From Arthrobotrys musiformis (taxonomy: Eukaryota; Ascomycota; Orbiliomycetes; Orbiliales; Orbiliaceae): DNA of 64,000 nt. Location: contig JAVHJL010000002.1 of NCBI GenBank assembly GCA_036971715.1, forward strand, positions 1,458,501-1,522,500, read 5' to 3'. Of this stretch, positions 37,581-48,475 are shown piece by piece (position 1 is the first letter of the stretch; the number at the start of each line of letters is the position of its first letter). The notes under the pieces were generated by a model, which was not told the DNA's origin, did no database searches, and saw only the letters and a program-made list of their open reading frames with translations. The translations under genes and the position numbers were made by a program.

Positions 37581-37748
37581 CTACACAATCGCCTCGACCT
37601 TTACGTATCCCCTGTTACGACGGAGGAGCATCTCCTTCCCCTTCACCGGCAAGCGATCACCACCGACCTTCTCATACACAATCTGAACAATCCTTAAGTC
37701 CCGAAAGATACCATGCATTACGATCTTGGATGCGTCCGGCGTTGCCTC
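37581..37748 (-). CDS. Possible terminal exon of an unrecognised small gene
   Basis: On the minus strand, directly after a T-rich ACTAG acceptor, 55 codons run open to a TAG at 37581. They read EATPDASKIVMHGIFRDL, then RIVQIVYEKVGGDRLPVKG, then KEMLLRRNRGYVKVEAIV. Composition and hydrophobic pattern look like real protein (alternating beta-strand then basic helix), unlike the AT-rich DNA on either side. The frame is closed just upstream by the TAG of the acceptor itself, so an earlier exon is needed. I could not place upstream exons with confidence in 37.75-38.9 kb; a candidate begins at the ATG near 38088 (MLIK, then GTAAAA). I do not recognise the protein. It could also be a relic. Confidence 0.4.
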   Translation of the reverse strand, partial: EATPDASKIVMHGIFRDLRIVQIVYEKVGGDRLPVKGKEMLLRRNRGYVKVEAIV

Positions 37749-38286
37749 CTAGTAAAAGCAAAATGCAGGCGCGAAAGGAACGTTTCGGACCCAAACCCCC
37801 CTCCTAGTGACTAAGCATGGTTTATCCTTATATCTCGTTCATAAGATCAGTCACCTTGCATCTTCCTGCCTTGCTATTTCCATCACACATAATGTACTCT
37901 AATTCTGCTGTTTTTCGTTCATGGGAACTCAAAAAAATCCGAGAATGTTTGTTTTTTCTTACCTGCAAAACAAAAGGTCACGGCGATCTCATGCATTCCG
38001 CTACGCATATTGATCATGGTGTTTTATGTTTCTCCTTCTTCTTCTCATGAGCTGCCCTCGTTCTTGCTTTTTTTACCTTTATCAACATCGCGGCAACTTA
38101 TTCTTGTACATGCGCTTTCGATGTAAGGCCTTTACAGGCTTTATTTTCTTTATTGTTTTTTTTATGGGGTTTTCGTTTTCGTTTTTTTAATATAGGGCAT
38201 TAATGGAAGTGGAAGACGGCGTGGGATACGTCCGTTTTTCTTTTGCTCTTTATTATATTATCATCAACGTATATGTAGATTGACGT

Positions 38287-38314
38287 GTAGATTGTAGATT
38301 GTAGATTGTAGATT
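38287..38314. repeat. Tandem heptamer GTAGATT, four perfect copies
   Basis: Four head-to-tail GTAGATT units, with a fifth diverged copy just upstream (about 38275-38282). A minisatellite-like slip repeat in the nucleoporin 3' region. Confidence 0.85.
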
Positions 38315-38923
38315 GATCGTATATGGACACACATATATGCATAGTCCAGGGTTATAAAAAACTGAGGCAATTATCTACCTATAGCTACCGTGCAGGTTTA
38401 CAAGGCAACATCAAGCAATTTTTATAACTTTATCTTATAATGTAAAATTTAGTTAGACCATAGGGAGACAGGTGCGAGAACCCGATGCGAGCGTGCATAA
38501 AAGTAATAAATGAAACCCCGTGTTTTATAGGCCGTGCACGCGTGCAGGGTTTATTAAACCTTCTTGATTATAATTAATTAAGTACGTACAAGAAGAGAAG
38601 TGAAGACAAGGTAAAACAATCTATAGGGTATCTAATGCAGGGGCGACCGCGAGAAGATCCGCAGCAGCATCAAGCTGGTCTGCGTGATAAAAAAAACCGC
38701 CAAAGTGAACGGCTACACAAAAGACAAAAAAAAACAAAAAGGCCCCTGCATGAATTTTAAACATGAATTGGATGGGAAAAGGCTAGAAACCCCAAAATCA
38801 AAATGTGGCTAAAGAATTTAACGCCGTGTTTTGCAATCACCGGACCCGAGTGAAGATGTAAAGCCGGAGGTTCGTAGGGTGTCAATTGGCTTCATTGATG
38901 GATCATGATGCTTGGAAGCCAAT

Positions 38924-39880
38924 TTATGCATTGAACGTTCTACGAGCCAAGTCCAGGACCCTTCCGAACTCCAGGGTACACTGGAAATCCAAGTCGCCTG
39001 GGCACATGGGCCCCACCTTTTCGTAAAGGTATTCCCCGATCCTGGCCTTCATTGCCACTTCGACAATTTCGCCCTGTCTTGACTGGTCACAGGTTGGGTG
39101 GCTGAGGCGGGTTTTGTTCTTGCAGATGACCGGTGCGGTTAGACAGGCCTCGACGTCGTTTTCGTCGAGGAAGCTCCAGCTGTAGTCTGGAGGTGGCGTT
39201 GGCGTGGGGGGTCTTTGGGCGGGTTTTGTAGGCTTTTTTGGCTTTGTAACTTTTCTAGCCTTGGTAACCTTGTTGGACGTGGTGACTTTTGCGGCCTTGG
39301 TCACTTTTGATGCCTGCTGTCCCCTTGGTGTCTTTGGCGATGTCGAAGCTGCTTTGGCGGTTGGCTTCGGAGGCGACTTTTTTGGTTCCGGCTTTGCTTT
39401 CTCAGCTGGTTCTGGTGCTGGCTCTGGCGCTGGCTCTGGTGCTGGTACCGGTGCTGGTACCTTCGTTGCCTTCGTTGCCTTTGCTGGTTCTTCTAGCTTC
39501 ACTGGCTTCGTTGACTTTGTCGGCTTTGCTGTGTTCGATCCCTTTGCTCCGTTTGATGAATTGGCAGCTTTTTTGGTCTTTGCTGCTTTTGCTTGCACGG
39601 GTGCAGGTGCATCTTTCATGGGGGTATCTTCCGTAGATGCCCCAGAAGGGATAGTATTGGGATTGAGGAGCTTGGCCTTGGAGGAGGATTTCTTGCCTCC
39701 TACCTGTGAAGACAGCTGCTCACTTGGACTGCTAACAATAGCTGCAGTCTGGGCCGGGGTAACATTATCAGGAAGCATGTATTTGTATGTCTCGATCTGC
39801 CCGGCCTTCCAGTTGATGTGGAGCTTGAAAGTCTTTTTTAGTTTCTGAGCTGTCATTTTTGCAGAATGTGCTTTGGTCAT
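38924..39880 (-). CDS. Unknown Lys/Ala/Pro-rich protein with conserved-looking C-terminal domain
   Basis: Not recognised; intronless, 318 aa, ATG at 39880. The first 50 residues look folded (KLKKTFKLHINWKAGQIETY, then YMLPDNVTPAQTAAIV). Residues 70-235 are low-complexity and very basic, built from K, A, P, T and S, reminiscent of a histone-H1 tail, with four EPAP-type repeats around residues 150-160 and the repeated KVTKA pattern around 190-215. The last 80 residues are again ordered and hold four Cys: EACLTAPVICKNKT, HPTCDQSR and FQCTLEFGRVLDLARRTF. The mixture suggests a nuclear, nucleic-acid-associated protein, but that is inference from composition only. A 214-codon frame on the other strand is a shadow of the repetitive part. 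Confidence 0.75.
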   Translation of the reverse strand: MTKAHSAKMTAQKLKKTFKLHINWKAGQIETYKYMLPDNVTPAQTAAIVSSPSEQLSSQVGGKKSSSKAKLLNPNTIPSGASTEDTPMKDAPAPVQAKAAKTKKAANSSNGAKGSNTAKPTKSTKPVKLEEPAKATKATKVPAPVPAPEPAPEPAPEPAEKAKPEPKKSPPKPTAKAASTSPKTPRGQQASKVTKAAKVTTSNKVTKARKVTKPKKPTKPAQRPPTPTPPPDYSWSFLDENDVEACLTAPVICKNKTRLSHPTCDQSRQGEIVEVAMKARIGEYLYEKVGPMCPGDLDFQCTLEFGRVLDLARRTFNA

Positions 39881-40323
39881 GTTGTTTAAGAAGTTTAAAC
39901 GTTTGTCAACTTATAATTATATATATCTACCTTTAAAGTAAAGTCGATACAGGTTGATGTTCGGATGAAAGAATCAGTAGGAGAAGAAGAACCGGGGGCC
40001 CTCGAATTTAAAGGGTTCATCTGTAGAGTCATACTTAATTACCTCGCTGCTCTTTACTTGAAAACGTCGCTGTTGAATAGAGATTTAATGTTGATCATGA
40101 AATGATTCTCCGAATATAACTCAACGTACCCCGACGAGCGTAGACGAAATAATTGAAAGACCTACAGGAGAAACCAGTACTGTTGGCTCCCAGAGCTAGA
40201 GGATCGGGTGGGCCAGTGCAGGGAACGGCTTCGATCTTCTGGTAAACCTTCGATTGGAATGGCCTGAAACTTCCGCTGGCTTATGACTCTACCCTCGAGG
40301 CGATCGATCGTAGGACTTCCTCT

Positions 40324-40354
40324 TCTCTCTCTCTCTCTCTCTTTTTTTTTTTTT
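40324..40354. repeat. CT dinucleotide tract followed by T run
   Basis: A run of CT repeats followed by 12-13 T. Polypyrimidine tracts like this are common in fungal promoters; no function can be assigned. Confidence 0.8.
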
Positions 40355-40417
40355 GTTGAGAAACAAAAAAGCCTGGTGGGATGACATCGTCAATGGACCT
40401 ATGATGCTACGATTTAC

Positions 40418-40659
40418 GGCTTTAATTCTCTCGTAAAGGTATAAATGCTGGGAAATCTTTCGAAGTCGTCGCATGGCTCTTACTCATAAGTTGATATTGC
40501 GGTACCAGTATACTGGAGACGACTCGAACTATGGTGCCATTTTCTACAGAGCCTGGTGCGGAAAACTGCTTTAACCCTCTCGTGAAGGCCATAGATATTC
40601 ATAGATTCCGCATGGCAATGACTCCCTTATCAGGGGAGCGGCGCGGTTCTACTCATAAG
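40418..40659. repeat. Diverged tandem duplication
   Basis: Copy 1 (40418-40490) and copy 2 (40568-40659) share, in order, GCTTTAA..CTCTCGT.AAGG, then CGCATGGC, then TACTCATAAG. Both are also preceded at some distance by GCCTGGTG. Several differences in the best-matching block are TT for CC and A for G in copy 1, i.e. transitions of the kind left by repeat-induced point mutation. Confidence 0.5.
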
Positions 40660-41129
40660 GCCGGCGGTATCGGTCCTTTATTTATATACACATTATTTAT
40701 CAATCAGGATTGACGGTATATTGACTGATAAACCAGATTTTGTAGATTACCCCCATTTATAGATAGGTAGATCGAAAAGGTACAGCTAGCGAGAGCAGAA
40801 AGTCAATCGTATTTAACGTCATGGTATTGTGTCTTAGACAAGAAAGAAGGCACGGCCCGCCTAGTTAAAGTCATGATAGTCCGGTCTCACACAAGATTGA
40901 TAGTTAAATTCTAGAAATCCGAAAAGCCACGCGAAAAACGTGTTGTCTAAGGTTGCACGAAGCGTTTCGCGAGAGAAGATCCAACACTATCACGTGATAT
41001 CAAAATATTGTCCTCGGGTCAAGTTCGCTCCACAGCGCCTTTTTTTTCCCGCCGTCCCGCAACCCACGCCATGTAACCCCAAAAAATTTCCCTTCTCCCA
41101 TAAAATCTTAAGAAATATCCTTCTCAGCA

Positions 41130-42092
41130 ATGTTGGGGCGGACGCTACGGGTCGGCGCGCATTTGTCCCATTCTTACCGCTCTACAGCTTTCAGAAAGCT
41201 TAGTCGATCCTCAACCATTTTCAACACCATCCTTCAGCAACCGGTCTCGCGCGATGCAAGGCACAGCTCTACGTCAGCATACCAAGGGATCGGAGGGAGC
41301 CCAGGTAACCCGAACGGTGGTGGAGGCGGAGTAGACCCGGTTGAGGTATCACATTTCAATGCCCTTGCGTCGAGCTGGTGGGATGCACAGGGGCCATCTC
41401 GACTACTCCATCTCATGAACCCGATGAGAATCGACTTCGCAAAACACTGCTTATCAATGGGTGGTCCTCTCGAGGCGGCTACGGATGCAGGGGAAGGGGA
41501 GGGATCTCCCAGAGGTCTGACCGTTCTCGATGTCGGTTGCGGTGGTGGCATCTTTTCAGAATCTGTCGCAAGACTGCCCAATACCTCCAAAGTCATCGGA
41601 CTTGATCCATCCGAGCAGGTTTTGGGAGTTGCTCGAGCACACGCCAAGAAGGATCCAGCGTTAGCCGGGAAATTGCAGTATGTTAATTCGTCCATCGACG
41701 ACTACACGCCTGACCATCAGTTCGATTTGATTACCCTGTTCGAAGTGGTGGAACATGTGCCATACCCCGCCGCATTTTTGCAGACCTGTATGCGGCATGT
41801 GAGGCCGGGAGGGTGGATCGTGCTGAGCACTATCGCCAGAACTTGGAGCAGCTGGATGACCACCAAGCTTATTGCGGAAGATCTCTTGCATATCGTCCCG
41901 AGAGGGACACACGACTGGCACAAATACATCAACGAGCCAGAGATGAGATCGTTTTTTGAGAATCAACCTGGTTGGGGGTCACAAGGGATGCTCAGCATGG
42001 GATGTCTGTACGTTCCCGGACTAGGATGGAAAGCGATAAAGGGCAGTGAAGATTATGGAAACTATTTCTTCGGTGTACGCCGGGACCTTTAG
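41130..42092 (+). CDS. COQ3: Ubiquinone biosynthesis O-methyltransferase, mitochondrial
   Basis: SAM-dependent methyltransferase that performs both O-methylation steps of coenzyme Q synthesis, on the matrix side of the inner mitochondrial membrane in the CoQ synthome. Single exon, 320 aa, close to yeast Coq3 (312 aa). The first 40 residues are rich in R, S, T and lack acidic residues (LGRTLRVGAHLSHSYRSTAF), a mitochondrial presequence. The UbiG/Coq3 landmarks follow: FNALASSWWDAQGPSRLLH, LMNPMRIDF, SAM motif I VLDVGCGGGIFSE, motif II region FDLITLFEVVEHVPYP, motif III RHVRPGGWIVLSTIARTW, and the C-terminal HDWHKYINEPEM and DYGNYFFGVRR. A Gly/Asn-rich linker (GNPNGGGGG) after the presequence and a Glu/Gly-rich insert just before motif I are lineage-specific additions. 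Confidence 0.97.
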   Translation: MLGRTLRVGAHLSHSYRSTAFRKLSRSSTIFNTILQQPVSRDARHSSTSAYQGIGGSPGNPNGGGGGVDPVEVSHFNALASSWWDAQGPSRLLHLMNPMRIDFAKHCLSMGGPLEAATDAGEGEGSPRGLTVLDVGCGGGIFSESVARLPNTSKVIGLDPSEQVLGVARAHAKKDPALAGKLQYVNSSIDDYTPDHQFDLITLFEVVEHVPYPAAFLQTCMRHVRPGGWIVLSTIARTWSSWMTTKLIAEDLLHIVPRGTHDWHKYINEPEMRSFFENQPGWGSQGMLSMGCLYVPGLGWKAIKGSEDYGNYFFGVRRDL

Positions 42093-42773
42093 ATGTGATT
42101 TGTGAAGAGCTGGAGCTGGCATAAGGCATCATGAGACACAAGGAGGATTTTTTTTTCCCTTCTACAAAAGTTGGAAAGCTATATCCTCAGCTCATAAAGC
42201 TTAAATCCGCCTGACCCCATTGGCAGATAAGACATAAGACATGGGCCGTGCTCTCGCGCTTGCAAGCTGCTGCTTCTTCTCAAAGCATTTTGTTGGTACA
42301 GCCCTGGAGGTCAATTATTCTGGATGGAATGGGTTTGAAAACATCTGCTTTCGGTTAAAACTACAAACTACGACAAGCTGTCATGGCTGGTACCGAGGTG
42401 CGGGATGCTGTCGTCCTACATTCGCAAAAAATACGACGCTGGAATCGATTTTCCAGCTGCATACATAAAACATTTTAACCCTGACATGAGGTTGCATATA
42501 TGGAGACGACCGCCTTTTTTCTGTTTTCGCCTCCCCGGCCAATAGGGACGGAATGAGAAAATTTCTCTCTCAATTGTATATAGTCAGATGTGACGGGGAA
42601 GTACCATGAAAATGGGTTTCCCGCCGGCATGCCCCAGTCCACCTTACCTTCGATGCAATTATATTTTATGCAATAATGTACAGCAAATATAACCCAAGGG
42701 GAGGGGTCTTCGTTTTACATTCTTTTGCCTTTTCTTTCTTTTTTTCTCGTTTCTTCCGTCTCCTGGCTATCAT

Positions 42774-42795
42774 AGAGAGAGAGAGAGAGAGAGAG
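42774..42795. repeat. AG dinucleotide repeat (11 units)
   Basis: Perfect (AG)11 microsatellite. Confidence 0.95.
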
Positions 42796-43378
42796 TTCAG
42801 TTAAGGTTAAATCCTCGCTCCGCAAGTTCGGGATCACTTGTTACCAGGTAAGAATCCCTCTTTACGATCTGTGGGGGAAAAGAGGGGGGAAAACGGAGGA
42901 CCAGGAAGAATTATATTTCCTGTCAGGGAAGCGGAGGAAGTTTCTGTGGGAAAAATGCCATAAGCCGGGTTGAGGTTTTTTTTAAAGTGGAAACATTACG
43001 ATAAAAACATCCACCAATCAGACACGGCAACTTAATCTATAACACCTTTGGCGATATTGGGGCCGCCTCCGGGAAAGCGAAATAAAGTGTCTTATTTAAA
43101 AGGTTCCATGGTTGCACAGCAATAACGGGATTTGCTTTTTAATAATAAAAAAAGTTTATGTGCTATGAAGTATGAAGTACTTATGTGCATGGGCATCTGC
43201 TGCCCTTTCCGCACAGAGAAGAGTAAACCGGAGAAAACGGCCAACTAACAGTATTTTGAACCGATGAGCATATGCTGTCCCACCTTTGGCCAGGTTTTTA
43301 GCACGGCTTAAACGAGGTTGATCATCCAGTGCAATACTTTATACTTACCAGGTTCAGTAGGTTGGATACGAAACCAAG

Positions 43379-43401
43379 TTTTTTTTTTTTTTTTTTTTTT
43401 T
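43379..43401. repeat. T homopolymer, 23 nt
   Basis: Uninterrupted run of T. Confidence 0.95.
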
Positions 43402-46400
43402 GTTTCTTTACCGACACAGTTTCATTTTCCTAGTGTCTGGCTCATATAGATGCATAAAGTTTGTGAGGACTAATTTGCTAATTGGTTGATCATGAGGCGG
43501 CTCGCACTCATGCAAGAGGCAAGGAATGTTAGATCACGGGGAGCTCCAGTATCAGAATTTAAGGGCCCTCACTTTGCCTCCAAGCTCACAGACCAAGGCC
43601 CAAATTGTTGAATGTTTTGGCTAAGTCGACTATAAGGGAGTCTTCTTAGCCTCTTTGAGCGTAGGTTTAGTGGCCGTTATCCTTCGAAAATCAAAGCAAG
43701 GAGGGTGTGGTATAGTAGTGTAGGAACGATCCAGACACCAACAATATCAAACAATCAAGTAAAACTAGTGGATGTTGCATCCAACATTTCTCTACGACGA
43801 AAATGATTTAGATTGAGGGCTTTAGCTTCGAAAATGTATGCAAAGTCCAACAGTTGCAGGTCAATGTTACCGCCATTTACGACGGGGAAACTCGTCATTT
43901 GCATTGTCCTTTTTCCATGCTGGAAGTTCGGGTACCAAACCGTAGAAGTTTCTGAGACACATCGGAACCAGCGTGCCAGGCCGTGCGCTAGCTTCAAGTT
44001 GAATAAGCGAGATGTAGGCAGTGACGCTGGGGAAAGCTATCCAATAATTGAGATCTTGGTACCCATACGAGAATCCAGATGGGAATCCCGTTTGCCGAGG
44101 TGATTCTTTTGACTAATTTTTTGGTCAGCCTTTGGGGAAATCTGAAATAGCCAGATATCGATACTGTAACCTCTCGGTGTAGTCAGGCCGAGGCCACACC
44201 CAAGTTTACAAGAACCCTAACGCCCAACACCCTTCTGATGGAAGACCCTGGGCTTCCATGGCCAATTAGATACTGTCGGTTTGACAAAAGGTGGAGACGA
44301 TGTGGAGAACGCCTCGGGAGCCCCGTAGCAATCCACTGGTTCACCTTGAATTTTATTTCTTGACCTGTGGATCAAAACTACCTTATTACATATTACATAT
44401 GGAGTCGGTCTAAAAATTCGGAAAAACTAGGCTGGGCGGACCATAGCCTGGCCTTCCATCGAAGCCATCCTGTAAGTTCTGGTGCAGATGCAGCGCATTG
44501 GTTCTTGTTGTAGGAGGTACTAGTCCCGATTCTCCTAATGGTCGTTTCGAGCATTCCGCTGGGCCACCGTTGGCTCGATTTTCGAATTGAGTTACTGAAA
44601 TGGCATTTGCCGGCCGGAATTCATCACCAGATTTGCACCAGGAGAAAGAGGAAGAAGTACTGCGTAAAGTCTAGAATGGGGTCTTCAAAGAGACAAGCAT
44701 GAAAAAAATAAAATAAAATAGCCCCAAAAAAATGATATGTCATATATGACAGAGAGGAAAAGGCGCTGCAGCAGACAATTTCCGGTTCTCTCCTGTTAGG
44801 CACGAAGATGGACATCCATGTAGATATGGACATGAACGAAAAAAAGAGTGGCCATTTTCGAGAAATCCTATTCATCTCGATCGAGAGGATCCGATATCGT
44901 ATGGCCTGATGTCCCGTTCAGCTGTGCTTTTGCGTAATGCAAGCTGCACACCCAACAAAAAGAATCATATACTACATGGAAAAGAGGACTAGCGAAACGA
45001 TTAAGGGTGTGTGAGTGGAGCAAGCTTAGACCATCTACCACCCCTTTGTCGACTCGTTTGCGTGAGTGCATGAATCGATGGTTCCATGGGAGTATTATTG
45101 GCGACCAGACGGGGAAATCTATGAACTTCGTATACGGGTCCCGAGATACCCGAAAGCGTATCGAATCTAGCAACCAAAACAGGACCGGTCCCCACATCGA
45201 CGCCTTTTCCCCTTCTTATCCTGTCCTTTGTCTTGTGATATCCCGAACAGGGAGTCGAAGTTTTCCGCATGAAAACCCGCAACATTCAAACCACTCACAA
45301 GATTAAAGAGAGAACCAAAATGAAATAAAAAATTCTCGTCCCAAGAATCGATCCTCGACCCATGATGCCGGCCATCTACCACGAAAATGTGTTTGTCCTG
45401 TGGTTGGCCCCCACCTTCGAACCTAGGCCCAGCGTCAAATGCAAATTGTTGGCTGGTCCACATTTTTGTCTCAGACCAACTGGCTTGTTGGTTGTTGTTC
45501 GTCTCCAGACCCCGAGAAAAACGTGGTCTGGGAAATTTTTTGGTATGGGACGCGGGAATGTGTCCGGTTCCAAGCACCTTAAGCCACTTTTAGTGATACG
45601 CTAAAGCTCTCTGACTTGCATGAAATCGACCTTTTCTTGACTATTCCCGTCCTAAAATTTACGAGAAAGGAGAGATTGTTGCATCAGTGTGGTGTGTCAG
45701 TGTGTGATCTCGTGTGCAGGATCCTGGAAAGCTAGGCTTGGGTTGACTGGTTTTCTCAAGCTGGCAGCTGGCCCTCCTTCGTTCGTTCGGGAAATTTTAA
45801 TTTTTTTTTTATAAAATTTCCAGGTAAATACCAATGAGCAAGGGCAACAGGGTCTATTACGGCACAGTTTGGTTACGGGACTGTTATTACGATGGAGTGC
45901 ACTGATCCTATCTTTCTCTCTGGTCCGCATGGCGCTTTGTGGTTTTTTTGCGTAGTGGAAGCTGCAAACGGTATTGGGATAACTATGGCGGTTACTTTAT
46001 GCCAAATATATGTTCATAGTCGCATACATCTAGTATGTACAGAAGGTCCCTCCCTGGGGACATGCGGGGTAAAAAAGTAAAAAAAAATAAAAGAAAGCCT
46101 AAGGACTTATTTTTTTTTTCTTTAACAAAAGAAATCAGAATGGAAAAAAAATGTCAAATCTGGTATCTTGCTCGTATATACTATATCATTTTGTGCAAAC
46201 ATCGGCGGGGACAGCCTGGTTCCAACCACAGTAAACGCCTGGTAAGATCTTCTTGGAAGCATAAGGAAAAGGCATAAGGAAAAAGCAAAGGAAAGAGGGA
46301 AGTCTGGACAGAGTGAAATCATAAATTACAAAACTCTAATGTAAAGAGGTAGGCAATCGTGAGGTAGGTACTACCTGCCTCACGGCAGGACCGCAAGAGA

Positions 46401-46563
46401 CCCTTGCAGGGAAATATGCAAAGACAAAGAAAAAGAAACTGGGTGTTTAACGCCTTAAATGCTTCAATCGAAAATGCAAGGGAAAGCAAAAACGGAAAAA
46501 CAAATTCCAATGCCGGGTCCCCGGTTTGGTAACCAGAAATCGGTTGTCGTAAAATCGAATTTT

Positions 46564-48475
46564 TCATGTAGCAGCATAGGTCTGGCTAACGGCCGAATCA
46601 AAAGAAATCGGCGGGCCAGGGGTCTTGGTGTGCGTTTGCGATCTAGATCCGTGGGGCTCAGACAAGGGAGGCAGCTGGAGTGGGGGCAGAGAAATGCCAG
46701 ATTTGTATGGGGAAGGAGGTTGTGCTGGCATTGTCAGCCCTCTCGACGTAGAGTTCATTGGCGAGGATGTATGAGACGCCATGGAACCGGAGGTTCTTGA
46801 CAGCCCTGGTGATGGGAGCCCCCCAGGTGGCGAGTGAACCGAGCTAGATTGTGGTGCCGCCCGATACGGTGGCTGTTTGCTTGGGGCTGCATCCTCAGGA
46901 TATGAAGGTGGATATCCTGCTGACGAGGCTGAATTGTGCCTTTCATAATTCTTATATGGTCCAGACCCCGCAATCGGCGATCTCGAGCTTTGAGCTCCTG
47001 GCGGCAGATTAGGCGATTCGTAAAGCGGAGAGGGCTGTTGCGTCGGATGAACAGGAGAAGGTCCCGAATAAGATGAATGGCGACTTTGGTACTCATGCTG
47101 AGGGGGTTGGGAATGAGGAGGATAATGTCCATAGCTAGAGTTTGGATGAGAGCCGTGGTGAGGAGGGAAGTATCCACCTGGGGTTGTCGGGGAGCGCTGT
47201 TGGTAGGGTGGATAGTTTGGGTACCCCGTGTGATAGTTCGTTTGGCTTGGTGGTGGATGATTTGGGGGGTATTCGCCATAGGGTGAACGTTCACCATACG
47301 GCTCACGTCCGTGGGATCCATATGGAGGAGGAGGAGCGTTTGACTCTATTTTCATGCGCTTATGCGCATCGTGGCCGTGGTATGGGCCATATCCATAATC
47401 GACAGAAGAGTGAGGCGTTGGGTACCCGTGGGCAATATAGTGATTGTCAGGGGATGACGGCCTCCTCATCTGCGCACTAGCATAGGCCTCTGGTGGTGGA
47501 GGACGATATGCACGTTTTCTTCTGATGTTTCGTTAGCATTCGATCATCCTAAAATGCCGGGGAGCTAGATAGTTACTAACACTAGAGTTCGAGGTTCCTT
47601 TCTGATTCTGAGGCGGACACCTTGATCACCAAAAGATCTGGATAGAAATGTTGATTCTGACATTCCGGGGAAGTTTTTCATAGGGTAGACTATAATTTTG
47701 TTAGATAAATTCAGTGGAACAAGTGCTCTGGGCCCAAATAATCATACCAGTGAAAGGCGCCGAAGTAATGGATTTAATATAATGAACTTCGCTTCTGTAG
47801 AAATGTTAGAAGAATGTCACAACTTGGGAGAGTTTTGCCAATATTCTTACGATGATATTTCGAATAGGCTGAACCTGAGTCTGAATTGGCCCTCAACCTT
47901 AACTGAAAGGTCACCAAAAACGAAAAAGCCACCATCTGGAAACGACAGGTTTAGCAAGCCGATATATATTAAGGTTCCCATGGATCCTAATGTTCCACCT
48001 ACCAGTGTTGTCAATGTCCTTGAGTCTGTGCAACGAAGATACAAGAGTACCAGCCAGGGCCTGGTTGTACGATGAACTCGCACCGGTATTGTCTTTTGGG
48101 GTTTCTGTGGCTGGGTAAAGGTTTGTACACATGAAGTAGTACGGGCTCTGCAAGTAGTTCTGCTGAGGGTCGCTGTCATCCCTAATCTTTAACTGAATAA
48201 TTGGTGGCGGGTCGACAGGTTTTCGATCTTTTCCCGGGGTAAATTCATGTTAGTACGGGAGACTTATTCGAGATTTGTGGATGGCGAGTACCTTTCTCCT
48301 TGGTGCCTGCAACCCTCGCTCTCTCTGGGCCCTGTCGGATATAGAGCTCATAGTCATCACTGTATTACAAGTCAGACGGTTAGCACATGGTCGTGGTCCA
48401 ACTGTTACAACCTGCGAAGTACCTTCTTAGCCTCGACATTCTCGAGGATGCATCCGCAAAGGAATGATTTTGCAT
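46564..48475 (-). CDS. vosA: Velvet-family developmental regulator VosA
   Basis: DNA-binding velvet protein controlling spore viability, trehalose synthesis and repression of conidiation in moulds; acts in the nucleus alone or with VelB. Exons: 48423-48475, 48292-48359, 48003-48227, 47851-47935, 47748-47794, 47581-47689 and 46564-47521; 514 aa, with all phases matching. The short first exon starts MQNHSFADASSRMSRL. The velvet domain follows at about residues 20-200: YELYIRQGPERARVAG, KPVDPPPIIQLKIRD, LVSSLHRLKDIDN, GGFFVFGDLSVKVEGQFRLRFSLFE, YIKSITSAPFTVYPMKNFPGM and the end DQGVRLRIRKEPRTLVRKR. There is no large insert within the domain as in VelB, and the closing RKR block is VosA-like. The remaining 320 residues are disordered and Pro/Ser/Tyr/His-rich, with HKRMKIES as a likely nuclear signal. 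Confidence 0.92.

Larger units (their letters stand above)
37484..38923. other. Convergent intergenic region, 1.4 kb, with hidden coding-like stretches
   Basis: Lies between the 3' ends of the nucleoporin (+) and the Lys/Ala-rich gene (-). T-rich and A-rich blocks, a heptamer repeat, and two short minus-strand coding-like stretches (37581-37748, listed separately, and 38621-38679) that fit terminal exons. Confidence 0.5.
39881..41129. other. Divergent intergenic region upstream of COQ3
   Basis: Holds the promoters of the Lys/Ala-rich gene (-) and COQ3 (+), a (CT)n/T-run tract, and a diverged duplication (both listed separately). No gene seen. Confidence 0.55.
42093..46563. other. 4.5-kb gene-free region between convergent genes
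   Basis: Between the 3' ends of COQ3 (+) and vosA (-). Contains a (AG)11 tract and a 23-nt T run. Open frames are short and overlap on both strands without codon signal. Unusually long for a space between two gene 3' ends. Confidence 0.5.

Noticed and set aside
39204..39848. 214-codon plus-strand frame rich in Phe/Ala/Gly
   Set aside because: Antisense shadow of the Lys/Ala/Pro-rich coding repeat; no family resemblance.
46564..48475. VelB instead of VosA
   Set aside because: The velvet domain is not interrupted by the large insert typical of VelB, and its end with RKR plus a long Pro/Ser-rich tail is VosA-like.
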